This document shows positions 20,501 to 29,063 of a DNA stretch of 64,000 bases, piece by piece. Below the pieces are notes generated by a model that ran no database searches, was not told the DNA's origin, and worked only from the letters and a program-made list of their open reading frames with translations. Both the position numbers and the translations under genes were made by a program. Each line of letters opens with the position of its first letter. Position 1 is the first letter of the stretch. Origin of the DNA: a virus; the IMG/VR virus record IMGVR_UViG_3300037493_002420, positions 1 to 64,000 of that record; one strand, written 5' to 3'.

Positions 20501-22796
20501 CACCCCATGCAGCATTTGCAGCCGCAGGCGCAAGATTTCCACCTGCTCCTGCAGTCATTGTCCATGTATTAATACCAACAGTACTTGGAGCTTGATTAAG
20601 AGTAAACTCACCACCCATAGATATAAGAGCTTCAATAACTCCAGCTACAAACATTGGAAATAAAACTAAATTTCCTAATAATTTAAATTGAGGATGTTGA
20701 TTAGGAATTATAAATTGTTGAGTACTAGTTCCTTTTAAGTTACCATATAACTTTAATTCACTATTAGATAAAAAGGGATGTCTGAATCCGGTATCCGGTG
20801 AATGAAAAGTTATTATATTAGAAGGAACTGACTGATCTACAATATCACCATTTTCATCAGTTAATTTTATATAAGGATCATTTTGTCCTGCTACATGTCC
20901 ACCTATTATACTACTGATAGGTGTAATAGTATTAAATGGATAATTAGGATATAATCCTGTTGGTAATCCAGCTGAACTATTTGTACCATTTTTAATATTA
21001 TATGTTCTAAGGTTATTTAACATACCCTTAGCAATAATAGTTTTATTACCTTCTCTTGATCCTCTTAATATTTCATAACCAACAATACCTTTTATATCAT
21101 TACCATCATTATCTTTAGGGTATATAATATTTTTAAAGTCAACACCCATTACTCTAATCTTTTGACCACTATTAGTAAAATGATTATCAACTCTATTATC
21201 AGGAAACTTATGATGTCTAATAGGTAGACCACATAAATCAAAATCAATATTTGTATTAGCTGTCCAACATTGAGATGAAGTATTCCATATATCAGGCCTG
21301 TTATTAGGATAAATTTCCTTAGACTGCCAGTAACCCATTTTCCCTCTAGCCACTACTAAACCACCATCAGGCAAAGTTGATTGAACTGTACTAGTTACAG
21401 TAGCTGTATTAATAGTCTGAAATAAAAGTGTATCTCCTGTTAATGTATTAAGATCATTATAAGTTACATTTTCTACTATACCATTATAAGGTACAGCAAC
21501 TCTACCGGGAATATGATATGAAGAAGATTTATCTCCTGTATTATATACCCATCTAATAAAAAAAGCATATACTTCATCTCTTAAATAACTTGTATTAGAT
21601 CCACCATCAATATAATATGAAGCCGGATATTCTACTGATACCCATTCTGTTTGAATCATATTAGCTAAAGGTTGATAGTTAAAATCAAACTTTGCTGTAG
21701 GGCCTACTCTGAGTAAATAGTTATTTACTTCAATCATTTGATCTGACTTTTCAAAGACTGGAGTTTGTATAGGTAGTTGTCTTATAGGAATATTTACTAA
21801 ATCTAATTTTATTTGATCTAATTGAATATTAGTTGTTTGTGTAGAATAAGTTCCTATTTCTTTAGCTACTGTACCTTGATTAATAGTTTGAACTACTACT
21901 AATATAAATTCATCAAAATTTTGTGTGTCTGCTTCTATGTCTATATTAATAGATCCTTCAGAATCATTAACAGAATATACAGGTTGTATATTACTTCCAT
22001 CAAAATAATCAGTAACTTTTTGACCATTAATAGAATAGGCAATAGTTGCTGAATAAGACCCGTTTAATAATGTACCTGCTCCTACAGCATTACTAACTTT
22101 GATACAAGGAGTTTTCATTAATCTTGCTACTCTTAATGCATTGCAATCTAAACTAGTAGTATCTGTACAAATTTCACATTCTCCATCTTGTACACAAGAT
22201 TGATTCCACGCAACTCCGGGCCATTGCATACTAAGTGCACCGTATACATAAGTATTATTATTATTCCAAGTATATGCATTAGATGGCCAAGTTTGTGGAT
22301 CTCCAACATTAATATGCCTATCTGGATTTTTACCATCAGCAAAAAATACTGACCAAGAACAATCTTGAGTCTCTCTTGATGCTCCTGATATCAAAGAGTA
22401 CTTACTAAATTTTAAACAAGTGTCTTGTACTATGGGTCTATAGTTACATGTATCTTCTTCATATAATCCTATTTCAGATCCTATAGCTGGTCCTAATCCG
22501 GTAGATGCATAAGCTACTGTAAATAATATCCACTTATCACTATATAAATATATAGTTCCAATGATATATCTTTTAGATCCTACAGGGCCTAAAGTCTGAC
22601 CCGCTATTGCACAATTTATATTTGCTGACTCATTTGATAAGGCACCTAAATCTCCTTCAAGAGTATTATTAGATGCATTACGTGCATGTGTCCACATACC
22701 TTCTGATATAAAAGACGGATCAGAATCTTTATTAAGACCTTTTACAAAAGTATTAGTATTAGTCTTTGAAGTATCTTGTATATTTTTCTTTGCCAT
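17544..22796 (-). CDS. Tail muzzle / P22 gp10-like stabilisation protein
   Basis: 1750 residues, almost entirely beta-rich. The N-terminus has the FVKGLNKDSDPSFISEG start followed by HARNASNNTLEGDLGALSNE, the hallmark I know from crAss-like 'Stab' proteins related to P22 gp10/T7-type nozzle proteins. In the crAss001 virion the corresponding very large protein forms the tail muzzle. Tyr/Asn/Pro-rich strands continue to the end. It overlaps genes on both sides by one base (TAATG). It would form the distal channel through which DNA and cargo leave. Family call is strong; equivalence with the crAss001 muzzle is inferred from size, order and N-terminus. Confidence 0.85.
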   Translation of the reverse strand: MAKKNIQDTSKTNTNTFVKGLNKDSDPSFISEGMWTHARNASNNTLEGDLGALSNESANINCAIAGQTLGPVGSKRYIIGTIYLYSDKWILFTVAYASTGLGPAIGSEIGLYEEDTCNYRPIVQDTCLKFSKYSLISGASRETQDCSWSVFFADGKNPDRHINVGDPQTWPSNAYTWNNNNTYVYGALSMQWPGVAWNQSCVQDGECEICTDTTSLDCNALRVARLMKTPCIKVSNAVGAGTLLNGSYSATIAYSINGQKVTDYFDGSNIQPVYSVNDSEGSINIDIEADTQNFDEFILVVVQTINQGTVAKEIGTYSTQTTNIQLDQIKLDLVNIPIRQLPIQTPVFEKSDQMIEVNNYLLRVGPTAKFDFNYQPLANMIQTEWVSVEYPASYYIDGGSNTSYLRDEVYAFFIRWVYNTGDKSSSYHIPGRVAVPYNGIVENVTYNDLNTLTGDTLLFQTINTATVTSTVQSTLPDGGLVVARGKMGYWQSKEIYPNNRPDIWNTSSQCWTANTNIDFDLCGLPIRHHKFPDNRVDNHFTNSGQKIRVMGVDFKNIIYPKDNDGNDIKGIVGYEILRGSREGNKTIIAKGMLNNLRTYNIKNGTNSSAGLPTGLYPNYPFNTITPISSIIGGHVAGQNDPYIKLTDENGDIVDQSVPSNIITFHSPDTGFRHPFLSNSELKLYGNLKGTSTQQFIIPNQHPQFKLLGNLVLFPMFVAGVIEALISMGGEFTLNQAPSTVGINTWTMTAGAGGNLAPAAANAAWGAAVGIYNGLMSTYFSTGLNVADAFAGYPLLDGYNAVLRAAANTAAGLGVVQNETLDYSRTMGKTEYLGTPLGIIANIQQSVYYFSEGAELALRLMYALAPYDDYALQSIAHGFYDTYFAPLATSTVRFNLVDSFYLKDTLQQVPEFSGLNYKINNLKRSHTVILRTTNKFNQDFGPRFINSPSDIVNGSVDNSLVTLGTAAIAGMGVNTIDNPNDEFNTTIASHYAGVKVRIDNQYGQLNSIKQLIVTPCEQHISDSGIQTITTSTFCPGIGQLLQQIIPATPVFFGGDTYINRYTEKNSMFFFYDWLYGQPDGFEYNYYQRNMIGAPRFWANSQRYDINSLGELFNIGSIANLLNDIDTGIGPFPTSYYNLDYTAWTSGIGISHPGYGYIDDTHGDYPGLFRVKKSYFYLNNSSVRDFFVESDVLVDFRESGTTVAEQVYNPYSFTDLPVIFGNNPETITRGNYYAYDYSLSVSKIYTQYFSQGALQSKYYDPNVAKLCFTYYPDRIIYSLPQQQQSFKDSWYVYLANNYKEFKNQISGVKNFAKTGIFITFKNASPLVIQGIDQLQTEAGTKITIGDGGLFSQTPQSVVISDDAYEYGSSQNRRSVISTPAGMFYMSQNQGKIFQYTQGITEISSEGLKWWYTLFMPYQLTQDFPDYPHQDNPVAGIGCQSVFDNQNSVLYFCKKDYKLRPQYIDRVTYDDEADAFMLGKIPFALGDPILFEDASWTTSYDPKSKFWISFHDWHPDLVMPSKHTFMTTKENGVWRHNDSCNHYCNYYGLDYPFEVELPMVTGQTITTVKSMEYMLECYKRSEFNCVDQYQVLDFNFDRAVVFNAEQVSGYLNLNLFPKNNITLSLAYPKLNLTNPSYDILFSKEENKYRFNQFWDITKDRGEFPIGSVYPNTTPVIPGTTILPGAHAQENLWVTQSNGYIKVLNPVNLDYNKDPLQRKKLRHYLNLLYLRKDISGDINMILKITNSKNQISLR

Positions 22797-23830
22797 TATA
22801 ACACAGTTGTAGGTCCAAAGTTTCTTGCATAAATACTATTTATTGGATATGACTTAAACATGTCATAATACTTACCGTACATAGCTTTTCTATTAGTTAA
22901 CCATAGTTTCTTCATCTCATTAAAGTTAGGTGTGTTAACCATGCTTAAAGCATTGTTTCTAGCAGCTTTAAGTCGTTGTTCTATTAACCCAAGTTTTTGT
23001 GTGACATCTTCACCATTCATATATAAATTTTCTAACAATCTTTGCTTGATAGCGTATTCATAATATTCATTTAGTAAATCATGATCAGGAATTAATAAAC
23101 TTCCATCTTCATCTTCTAAGTTACCTTGATAGTTTAAATATATACTACACGTTTCCATGTTAGTATATAAGAAACCATTTTTTATCCAACCTTCATTTGG
23201 TGTATTATAATATAAATTAGGACAATCACACTCAACATTTTGACTAGTCCTCATTCTTAAAGGGATTAATCTACTATAAGTTCTTGTTTGAGATGAATTA
23301 ATAATCTGTACTAATTCATAAGCTTGGCCTTTACAGTTCAGAAACACTCTTGGCCTAATACATGTATCTCCATAAGGATTATTAGGATCAAATTCTCCTG
23401 GTAAATAAGACGGAGGTCTTACAGATCCAGCACATCCTGCAGTATTATTACAAGGATTAGCATTACAAGTAGAACAGTTTACTGTAGGTGCAGCACAAAT
23501 ATCTACTGTAGAAGGTGTTTCTCTATATGGTACTTCTTGTATATTAGTTCCACCAATATCATATCCAGTATTTACAGAAAATTCTCCACAGATAAAAGCA
23601 AAATTAAATGTATAAAAATCATCCGGTAATTTTACTTTACCATGACAAACTTCTAATACAACTTCTTTTGTCATATTAATTCTAAGACCTAAATCATAAG
23701 TTACTCTTTTAGCAACTTTAATTAATTGTTGAGGCTCAATCATATTCTCTAAAGCATATCCTGAAAAGTCAACAGTAACATCTTCAATTAATTGCTCAAA
23801 GGTACGATACTTGAGTGTGTAGTTATACAT
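22796..23830 (-). CDS. Head-to-tail ring/connector protein with Cys-rich insert
   Basis: 344 residues. An N-terminal helical part (FEQLIEDVTVDF, LIKVAKRVTYDLGL) is followed by KLPDDFYTFNF, a strand pattern common in crAss-like ring proteins. A Cys-rich insert at about 111-136 (CAAPTVNCSTCNANPCNN) may bind metal or form disulfides. The C-terminal half is helical (LLNEYYEYAIKQRLLENLYM). It lies directly before the muzzle gene, and before the GIY-YIG insertion it would have followed the 223-aa connector. Assigned as a portal-to-tail ring component by position and pattern; which ring is not decidable here. Confidence 0.68.
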   Translation of the reverse strand: MYNYTLKYRTFEQLIEDVTVDFSGYALENMIEPQQLIKVAKRVTYDLGLRINMTKEVVLEVCHGKVKLPDDFYTFNFAFICGEFSVNTGYDIGGTNIQEVPYRETPSTVDICAAPTVNCSTCNANPCNNTAGCAGSVRPPSYLPGEFDPNNPYGDTCIRPRVFLNCKGQAYELVQIINSSQTRTYSRLIPLRMRTSQNVECDCPNLYYNTPNEGWIKNGFLYTNMETCSIYLNYQGNLEDEDGSLLIPDHDLLNEYYEYAIKQRLLENLYMNGEDVTQKLGLIEQRLKAARNNALSMVNTPNFNEMKKLWLTNRKAMYGKYYDMFKSYPINSIYARNFGPTTVL

Positions 23831-24526
23831 TTATCTTTGTATTAAATAGTTATTAAATATGATTTCTTTTAATATTTGTCTTGGTCTACCATAATAAAAT
23901 TTATGACAAAGACTGTCTCTTTTAATATTAAAAAAATCCTCCACAGCTCTTTTACTATCAAAATTTAAAACTTGATTTGTTTCTAAATTAGTTACTTTAA
24001 CAAGTTTACCTTTTTGTCTACTACCTTTAGCTTTAGCTCTTACCTTTTTAATTGCTTCTATATGTTCAATAGTATAATTTCTTTTTTGACCTCTATTCTT
24101 TATTGCTCTAGCTTCAATATGTTCAGAAGATTGACAACGTCCTTTTAAACTTCCTGGTTTACCACGTCTTGAATTTGCTTTTTTTATTAAGGCTTCTTCA
24201 GTCATATGAGATAAATCTTCACCTCCTAAAGTTAAATTATATCCATTTGATCTTATATGTGATTGATGATATTTTATCCAAAATATTTCTCTTTCTTTTA
24301 ATAAATTTAATTCACATTTTTCAACTGGAAATATTGTTAACTTTTGTACCTTATTATATGAATTTTGCAAATAGGAATTATTATGCTTATTTCTTTTTAA
24401 ATCATTTACATGATCTCGCACTCTAATTTTATAATGCTTAGTAAGACCAAAATACATTTTACCTGTATCAGTATTAAGAATACAATATATACAAGGTTCA
24501 TTATATGTGTTTTCAAGTATTTCCAT
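23831..24526 (-). CDS. GIY-YIG homing endonuclease with NUMOD3-like repeats
   Basis: 231 residues. A GIY-YIG nuclease domain covers about 1-105: CIYCILN and KMYFGLTKH (variant IYC...YFG), Arg35, the ERE motif at 78-80 with FWIKYHQ, and the closing GYNLTLGGED. Residues 115-175 carry basic NUMOD3-type DNA-binding motifs (SRRGKPGSLKGR, SSEHIEARAIKN, TIEHIEAIKKVR), followed by a NUMOD1-like module (KVTNLETNQVLNFDSKRAV). Its start overlaps the previous stop (TAATG) and its stop abuts the next ATG, so it is free-standing and co-transcribed. A mobile selfish gene in the connector block. Confidence 0.92.
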   Translation of the reverse strand: MEILENTYNEPCIYCILNTDTGKMYFGLTKHYKIRVRDHVNDLKRNKHNNSYLQNSYNKVQKLTIFPVEKCELNLLKEREIFWIKYHQSHIRSNGYNLTLGGEDLSHMTEEALIKKANSRRGKPGSLKGRCQSSEHIEARAIKNRGQKRNYTIEHIEAIKKVRAKAKGSRQKGKLVKVTNLETNQVLNFDSKRAVEDFFNIKRDSLCHKFYYGRPRQILKEIIFNNYLIQR

Positions 24527-25197
24527 TATCTTATAGCATTTTGATTATCATCAGGACCATTTGTTGGAATATTAATAGTTAAACTAAGTTCCTTAATTAC
24601 AAATTGTTCAATTTCAGAAAATAAATATTCAGGTAAAGCAAATTGTTGTTCTTGTCTTAATACACATTCATCATTTGGCTCACACATAAATTCACCAGTA
24701 GCTCCTTCAAAAATAGCTTCTACTTTAATAGCATCCCAATCTACATTAGGTATATATAAATAACCATCAAGATACCAAAAATATATTTTTTTATTATATT
24801 TATAAGTAGTAGTTTTAGTCATTGATACATATATTGATGACTCTGTTCTAAATAATTTTATTGAACTATCTATAGATGATACAGTACGTAATATAGGTCC
24901 AAACATACCATCAAAAATTGTAGGTAGTTTATTCTTAGTTCTTTTAATAGTACAACCGGAAGCAATACCAACACAGTCAGCTTCAATTTTATCAATATCA
25001 ATTAACTCTACATATGGTAATACATGAAATAAAGAACTCATTTTCATAAGTCTATTTTGATTATCTTCTCTTTTTAAAAGAGTTTTTCCATATTTAAGTA
25101 AAGAAAAGTAAATAGTTCTATCTGTTAAAAAAGCATCTTCTTTAACAGCTTTTAATGTATTCCTTACTCTAGATATTGCTTCGGCTATTGTTGTCAT
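24526..25197 (-). CDS. Head-to-tail ring/adaptor protein
   Basis: 223 residues. N-terminal helices (AEAISRVRNTLKAVKED, IYFSLLKYGKTLLKRE), then beta-rich (KIYFWYLDGYLYIPNVDWD), ending with a helix (FALPEYLFSEIEQFVIKELS) and IPTNGPDDNQNAIR. The LPEYLxxEIE...IKELS...PxDxxxDxN ending matches crAss-like connector ring proteins in my recollection. It overlaps the preceding 194-aa gene by 4 nt (ATGA). Position between that gene and the muzzle supports a ring function below the portal. Confidence 0.65.
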   Translation of the reverse strand: MTTIAEAISRVRNTLKAVKEDAFLTDRTIYFSLLKYGKTLLKREDNQNRLMKMSSLFHVLPYVELIDIDKIEADCVGIASGCTIKRTKNKLPTIFDGMFGPILRTVSSIDSSIKLFRTESSIYVSMTKTTTYKYNKKIYFWYLDGYLYIPNVDWDAIKVEAIFEGATGEFMCEPNDECVLRQEQQFALPEYLFSEIEQFVIKELSLTINIPTNGPDDNQNAIR

Positions 25198-25778
25198 AAG
25201 TCAAATTCATTATATGTTTTAAGTTCATAAGTTTCCTTATTTTTGCGCATTTCTTTAAGAACAGTTCCTTGAAAAATTTTACGTATTTTTTTCATAGGGT
25301 CTACTCTAATATAATTCATCCAGTTTTCTGGATAAGTTTTAGCTAGTGTTCTTTTAAAATTTCTACATCCTACAAAAGCCCAACACTCTCTATTTATAAA
25401 TTTATATTTAGTAGCATCATTAGTATAAAATATTTTAGCTAATTTACCATCTGTATCCCAATTAGTATTACTAACTAAAAAACCATATTTATTTGATTTA
25501 CCAAAATCAATATTATTTTTTTTACTAGTTTGACAAGTACCTACAAATAAGTTACCTAGCTCTTCTGGAAATTTTACACCATCTCTACTATTTATAACTG
25601 TTTCATAAAAAAGTTCATTAAATGTTTTAATTATATTTCTTAATTCTTTATTATCTATATCTTTAAATCTTGGATGCTTTTCTTTAAATCTTTTAAAAAA
25701 ATCATCATTAATAATATGGTGTACTTTTTCTGTATACCTTGGTGCATTTAAATCTGGTTTATTAAATACTTTACTCAT
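25194..25778 (-). CDS. Conserved crAss-like connector-region protein
   Basis: 194 residues, basic. Visible pattern: TFNELFYETVINSRDGVKFP with EELGNLFVGTCQTSKK, then SNTNWDTDGKLAKIFYTND with KYKF, then WAFVGCRNFKRTLA and a long basic C-terminus. The RDGV-LPExxG-IFVGTC / NWxTDGxxxKIFYTN pattern is a conserved Crassvirales family of the head-tail block, to my knowledge of unknown biochemical role. First gene of its unit: a terminator (25810-25828) and a TATATTAA motif lie just upstream. Probably virion assembly; not enzymatic by any motif I can see. Confidence 0.65.
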   Translation of the reverse strand: MSKVFNKPDLNAPRYTEKVHHIINDDFFKRFKEKHPRFKDIDNKELRNIIKTFNELFYETVINSRDGVKFPEELGNLFVGTCQTSKKNNIDFGKSNKYGFLVSNTNWDTDGKLAKIFYTNDATKYKFINRECWAFVGCRNFKRTLAKTYPENWMNYIRVDPMKKIRKIFQGTVLKEMRKNKETYELKTYNEFDL

Positions 25779-25787
25779 ACTATATAG

Positions 25788-25795
25788 TTAATATA
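25788..25795 (-). promoter_or_regulatory. Candidate phage promoter motif TATATTAA
   Basis: TATATTAACTATATAG on the minus strand, preceded by a T-run that follows the 25810-25828 hairpin, about 10 nt before the ATG of the 194-aa gene. Same motif as at four other unit starts. The AT-rich context keeps confidence low. Confidence 0.35.
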
Positions 25796-25809
25796 CTAAA
25801 AAAAATCAA

Positions 25810-25828
25810 GACTAGGAAATTCCTAGTC
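25810..25828 (-). terminator. Intrinsic terminator after exonuclease gene
   Basis: Perfect 7-bp inverted repeat GACTAGG/CCTAGTC with a 5-nt loop, followed on the minus strand by a run of eight T. It lies 12 nt after the exonuclease stop and separates that gene from the connector genes. Confidence 0.85.
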
Positions 25829-25839
25829 TAGCAAATATA

Positions 25840-26625
25840 CTATTTATAATTTTTACTAAGTACTTTGTGTTTTAATAAGTCTATGTAAGATTTATTACTA
25901 ATAGTAAATGGTGTACCACAAGTTCTTACATTACATCTCATATGATGTTTTGTAACCCCCATTCCAGTTGTGTAAGTTTTATTTACATGAGCTTCTGTAG
26001 AACCACATTCTGGACATTCAAACTTATCACCTCCTCTAAGTGTTGCATAGTTAAGTTTAGGCATTGTGTATGACTTTAACTTATTATATACATTTTCTAA
26101 TATAACTACATCATTCTCACAATATTCAATCATTGTCTTTAATGCTTCCGGATCTTTGTTAAAAATAATTTTTTTCCACATATCCATTCCTTCATGTTTA
26201 GTCTTTGCACCAACCCCTAGAAACTTAGCAATATAGTCAAGTTTGTTAGAGTTAAAGTTGAACTGAGCTTTGGCAAACTTCAGAGTATCAATACTTTGAT
26301 ACTTTGGAAACATTGGTAATCCATGAAATAAACATCTTGTTCTTAACCATTTAATATCAAACCTATCTCCATTGTGTGCAACTATCTCATCTGCTTGATC
26401 TAATACTTTAATAAACTTTTCTAGTAATTTTTTATCTGACTGATTCTTGTCCCATGATAAAGTATGTGTATCTTTTTCACCTTCCCATTTCCATGACACG
26501 CAAATTATTGCTCTTTCATGTATTATGTCTTCAGGTTGTATGGATAAGTTATAACCACTTCTCCAAAATATTCCAACATTAAAACTTGTTTCAATGTCAA
26601 AAAATAATCTTTTTTTTGTTAACAT
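25840..26625 (-). CDS. DEDDy 3'-5' exonuclease with C-terminal zinc ribbon
   Basis: 261 residues. RNase H-fold DnaQ-like exonuclease: Exo I D10-I-E12 (LFFDIETSF), Exo II around HNGDRFDIKWL (D90), Exo III Y168-C-E-N-D172 (EYCENDVVILENVY), so of the DEDDy type found in DNA polymerase proofreading domains. The C-terminus carries a four-Cys zinc ribbon (C204, C207, C231, C236: CPECGS, then RCNVRTCGT). It has its own terminators on both sides and lies inside the structural block, unlike its neighbours in function. Could trim DNA ends during replication, recombination or host DNA breakdown; substrate not readable from sequence. Confidence 0.88.
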   Translation of the reverse strand: MLTKKRLFFDIETSFNVGIFWRSGYNLSIQPEDIIHERAIICVSWKWEGEKDTHTLSWDKNQSDKKLLEKFIKVLDQADEIVAHNGDRFDIKWLRTRCLFHGLPMFPKYQSIDTLKFAKAQFNFNSNKLDYIAKFLGVGAKTKHEGMDMWKKIIFNKDPEALKTMIEYCENDVVILENVYNKLKSYTMPKLNYATLRGGDKFECPECGSTEAHVNKTYTTGMGVTKHHMRCNVRTCGTPFTISNKSYIDLLKHKVLSKNYK

Positions 26626-26654
26626 ACTTACTATTTAAATTAGTAATATAGAAA

Positions 26655-26680
26655 ATCCCCAAGATTTACGCCTTGGGGAT
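26655..26680 (-). terminator. Intrinsic terminator before exonuclease gene
   Basis: Inverted repeat ATCCCCAAG/CTTGGGGAT (9 bp) with an 8-nt loop, followed on the minus strand by ATTTTCTATATT. It ends the fibre/adaptor transcription unit; the exonuclease ATG is 30 nt further on. Confidence 0.85.
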
Positions 26681-26722
26681 ATCCTTGTGTTTGTCACAGA
26701 AACCAACAAACTGTAACTTCTT

Positions 26723-27385
26723 TTATCCAATGATTGTTATACGTACTGTAAATGGTTCTGCAGTAGCCGTATCTATATAAAAAGTAATATTTCCTGTTAT
26801 GACATCTGATGAAATTAATAAAGTTGGTTCATTCATAAGACTTATCCATTTATTTAAACCAGAATTAAAAAACATAATATTATACACAAAATCTGCTGAT
26901 TCAATTATAGATGTGACATTACTACAACCTAGAGTTATTAAACCACATGCTGCAAGATCAAGACCCAAAACAGTTAATGTTACATTTTCAAATACAACAT
27001 TATCAAAACTTTGAACATACTTCCTTACACCTGTAGTTGAAACAGTATAAGTTGTAGTAGTGCCAACTACAGTTGGTACAACTTCAATACCCTCTCCAGC
27101 TTCTACAATTACTACTGGGATATTTGCTATCTCAGTGCAAAAATAATCTACTATACTATTTAAAGATTGTTCTATATTAGTATCTGTATTTACTACAACA
27201 GTAGTATCACATATAATATTATCTCCTGTATATATAATACATTGTGAATCAAATGTTTCTGAACATGGTTGTGCAGTAGGACAGTCTACAGGAGTAGGAC
27301 AAGGTAATGGTGATGTTAAGTAACTATCAGTACATCCGCACTTAGTACTATTATTACAATTATTATTACAAGTTGGACAAGACAT
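26723..27385 (-). CDS. Fibre/adaptor protein sharing module with next gene
   Basis: 220 residues from MSCPTCNNNCNNS. An upstream in-frame ATG at 27433 would overlap the previous gene and add an unlikely 16-residue leader, so 27385 is preferred. The Cys-rich N-terminus is followed by QCIIYTGDNIICDT and a helix ending in VDYFC, the same 'C-I-Y-x-G-x-N-I' module that starts the 545-aa protein upstream. The C-terminal half is beta-rich. Last gene before the terminator at 26655. Probably a small tail-fibre or adaptor protein; function inferred from the shared module. Confidence 0.68.
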   Translation of the reverse strand: MSCPTCNNNCNNSTKCGCTDSYLTSPLPCPTPVDCPTAQPCSETFDSQCIIYTGDNIICDTTVVVNTDTNIEQSLNSIVDYFCTEIANIPVVIVEAGEGIEVVPTVVGTTTTYTVSTTGVRKYVQSFDNVVFENVTLTVLGLDLAACGLITLGCSNVTSIIESADFVYNIMFFNSGLNKWISLMNEPTLLISSDVITGNITFYIDTATAEPFTVRITIIG

Positions 27386-27396
27386 ATTTTTATATT

Positions 27397-29034
27397 TTAA
27401 CAGATTACACCAGTAATAGTAGATACAGTACATGGATTAATAAATGAAGTTAATCCATCTATTCTTACACCTAAACCTCCTAGTTGTTCTGCAAGAGTTG
27501 AATTAACACTAAAAGGATATATTGAGGCATCATAAAATAATTCTGTAGGTTGTACACCTGCAATTGCTGCATCATATACACTTAAACCATTAGAAAATTT
27601 TGGAACATGATCTCCAGTTGTTACAATGGATTGAATATAATTTACTGGTGATGTATTCCATGAACCTGTTCCTCCGGATACTACACTTTCTTCAGTATTA
27701 GTTGTAACCCCCCATTCTAAATCTCCATTTGAATTAATACCAACACTTGCAAGACTTGTTAACATAGTACTTGTAGCTCCTACATCAATAGGTCTAACAG
27801 CAATTTTCCAACCTAAACCATATGTTTTATCAAGCGTTTCTCCTACAGATAATATTCCTGCAGGTATTACACTATTTCCTTGATTAAATGTAATAAAACC
27901 ACCGGTTCCAATAACACAACTACCAACTCCTGTAGCTGCTGTGTATGCATAAGGTGCTGCAAAATAACTATCATAACCAGGTGATGATTGATAACCATAT
28001 GTTAGTGCAGCTCCTCCTAATGTTGAAGCTAAAGGAACGGTTAGTAATCCTCTAAAATGTACAACATTACCAATACGTCTACATTGTGGTCTAAAAGCAG
28101 CTGTACCTGTTTTTGCCATATCATAGAATGTAAAGCCTTCTAAATTTATCCAACCTGTATCAATTATTTTTGCTGTTAATAAACCACCTGTATAAGTTAA
28201 ATCAATTGTACTTGTATCTGCAACTGTAATAGATGCATTATATAAATCACATAAAGCAATCCATATATGATTAAGAGTACTAGCTAAAGTACTAGATGTT
28301 GGATTCCATGATGGGTATGCAACTTGCATTTGTACACCAGGATTTGCTCTTGAAAAATCCGTTCCTGAAATACATTCAGCAGCAATTGATGTAATTAATT
28401 CTGCAGTTGTTCCTGTAGCATCATAAAAATCACACCACACATCATTTATAAAAGCTTCAAGGATTGTATCTATTTGTGAACTCCCTGGAGCTAATGTTCC
28501 AATTTGACACTCTGTAATAAATGAAGGTAATGTAAATGTAGGATCAGGAGCATTTTCTAAAATAGTTACTCTAATATCTAAACTAGTTAATGCAGCATTT
28601 ATAAGTACAAGTTCATCAACAATACTACAAATCTTAGCAGCAATCATATTTACATAATCAGTAAGGTTCATTGTAGTTTGATTACCTACAACAAAACAAT
28701 CTGCTACAGTTACTAAACAATCTGGACAGCCGGTAGTATTTTTAATTTCACTTGGTGTAATTCCTTGAAGTGCACATATTTGTTCAATCAAAAATTGTAT
28801 TAAGGCTTGAAAATCATTTGGTCCACATGCTGTAATACCAAAACATGAAAGATCATAATTAGCTACATTTAATGTATCTAATACTCCACATAGTTCTGTT
28901 GCTAATGCAAACACTACATCAGTTACTGTATCTCCATTACATAGATTAATACATGGAATGTTAGGTCCTGGCCAAATAACACAATTACTTGACATTGGAC
29001 TACAGGGTGCTGTATTTAAATTTGTAGGTTTCAT
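27397..29034 (-). CDS. Tail fibre-like protein with C-terminal binding domain
   Basis: 545 residues. The N-terminal module NCVIWPGPNIPCINLCNGDT with VFALATELCGVL recurs in the downstream gene. A second Cys-containing helical repeat (FQALIQFLIEQICAL, YVNMIAAKICSIVDEL) follows, then a coiled-coil-like stretch (INAALTSLDIRVTILENA). The C-terminal part (about 330-480) is beta-rich and contains GFTFYDMAKTGTAAFRPQ then CRRIGNVVHFRG, resembling knob/head domains of phage fibres. Likely a trimeric fibre component binding the cell surface. A TATATTAA motif lies upstream. Confidence 0.7.
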   Translation of the reverse strand: MKPTNLNTAPCSPMSSNCVIWPGPNIPCINLCNGDTVTDVVFALATELCGVLDTLNVANYDLSCFGITACGPNDFQALIQFLIEQICALQGITPSEIKNTTGCPDCLVTVADCFVVGNQTTMNLTDYVNMIAAKICSIVDELVLINAALTSLDIRVTILENAPDPTFTLPSFITECQIGTLAPGSSQIDTILEAFINDVWCDFYDATGTTAELITSIAAECISGTDFSRANPGVQMQVAYPSWNPTSSTLASTLNHIWIALCDLYNASITVADTSTIDLTYTGGLLTAKIIDTGWINLEGFTFYDMAKTGTAAFRPQCRRIGNVVHFRGLLTVPLASTLGGAALTYGYQSSPGYDSYFAAPYAYTAATGVGSCVIGTGGFITFNQGNSVIPAGILSVGETLDKTYGLGWKIAVRPIDVGATSTMLTSLASVGINSNGDLEWGVTTNTEESVVSGGTGSWNTSPVNYIQSIVTTGDHVPKFSNGLSVYDAAIAGVQPTELFYDASIYPFSVNSTLAEQLGGLGVRIDGLTSFINPCTVSTITGVIC

Positions 29035-29041
29035 ATTTATG

Positions 29042-29056
29042 TATATTATTAATATA
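29042..29056 (-). promoter_or_regulatory. Candidate phage promoter motif TATATTAATAATATA
   Basis: Minus-strand TATATTAATAATATA, 8 nt before the ATG of the 545-aa fibre gene. The identical 15-mer occurs at 56782-56796 before another fibre gene. Low complexity limits confidence. Confidence 0.4.
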
Positions 29057-29063
29057 GTAAAAA

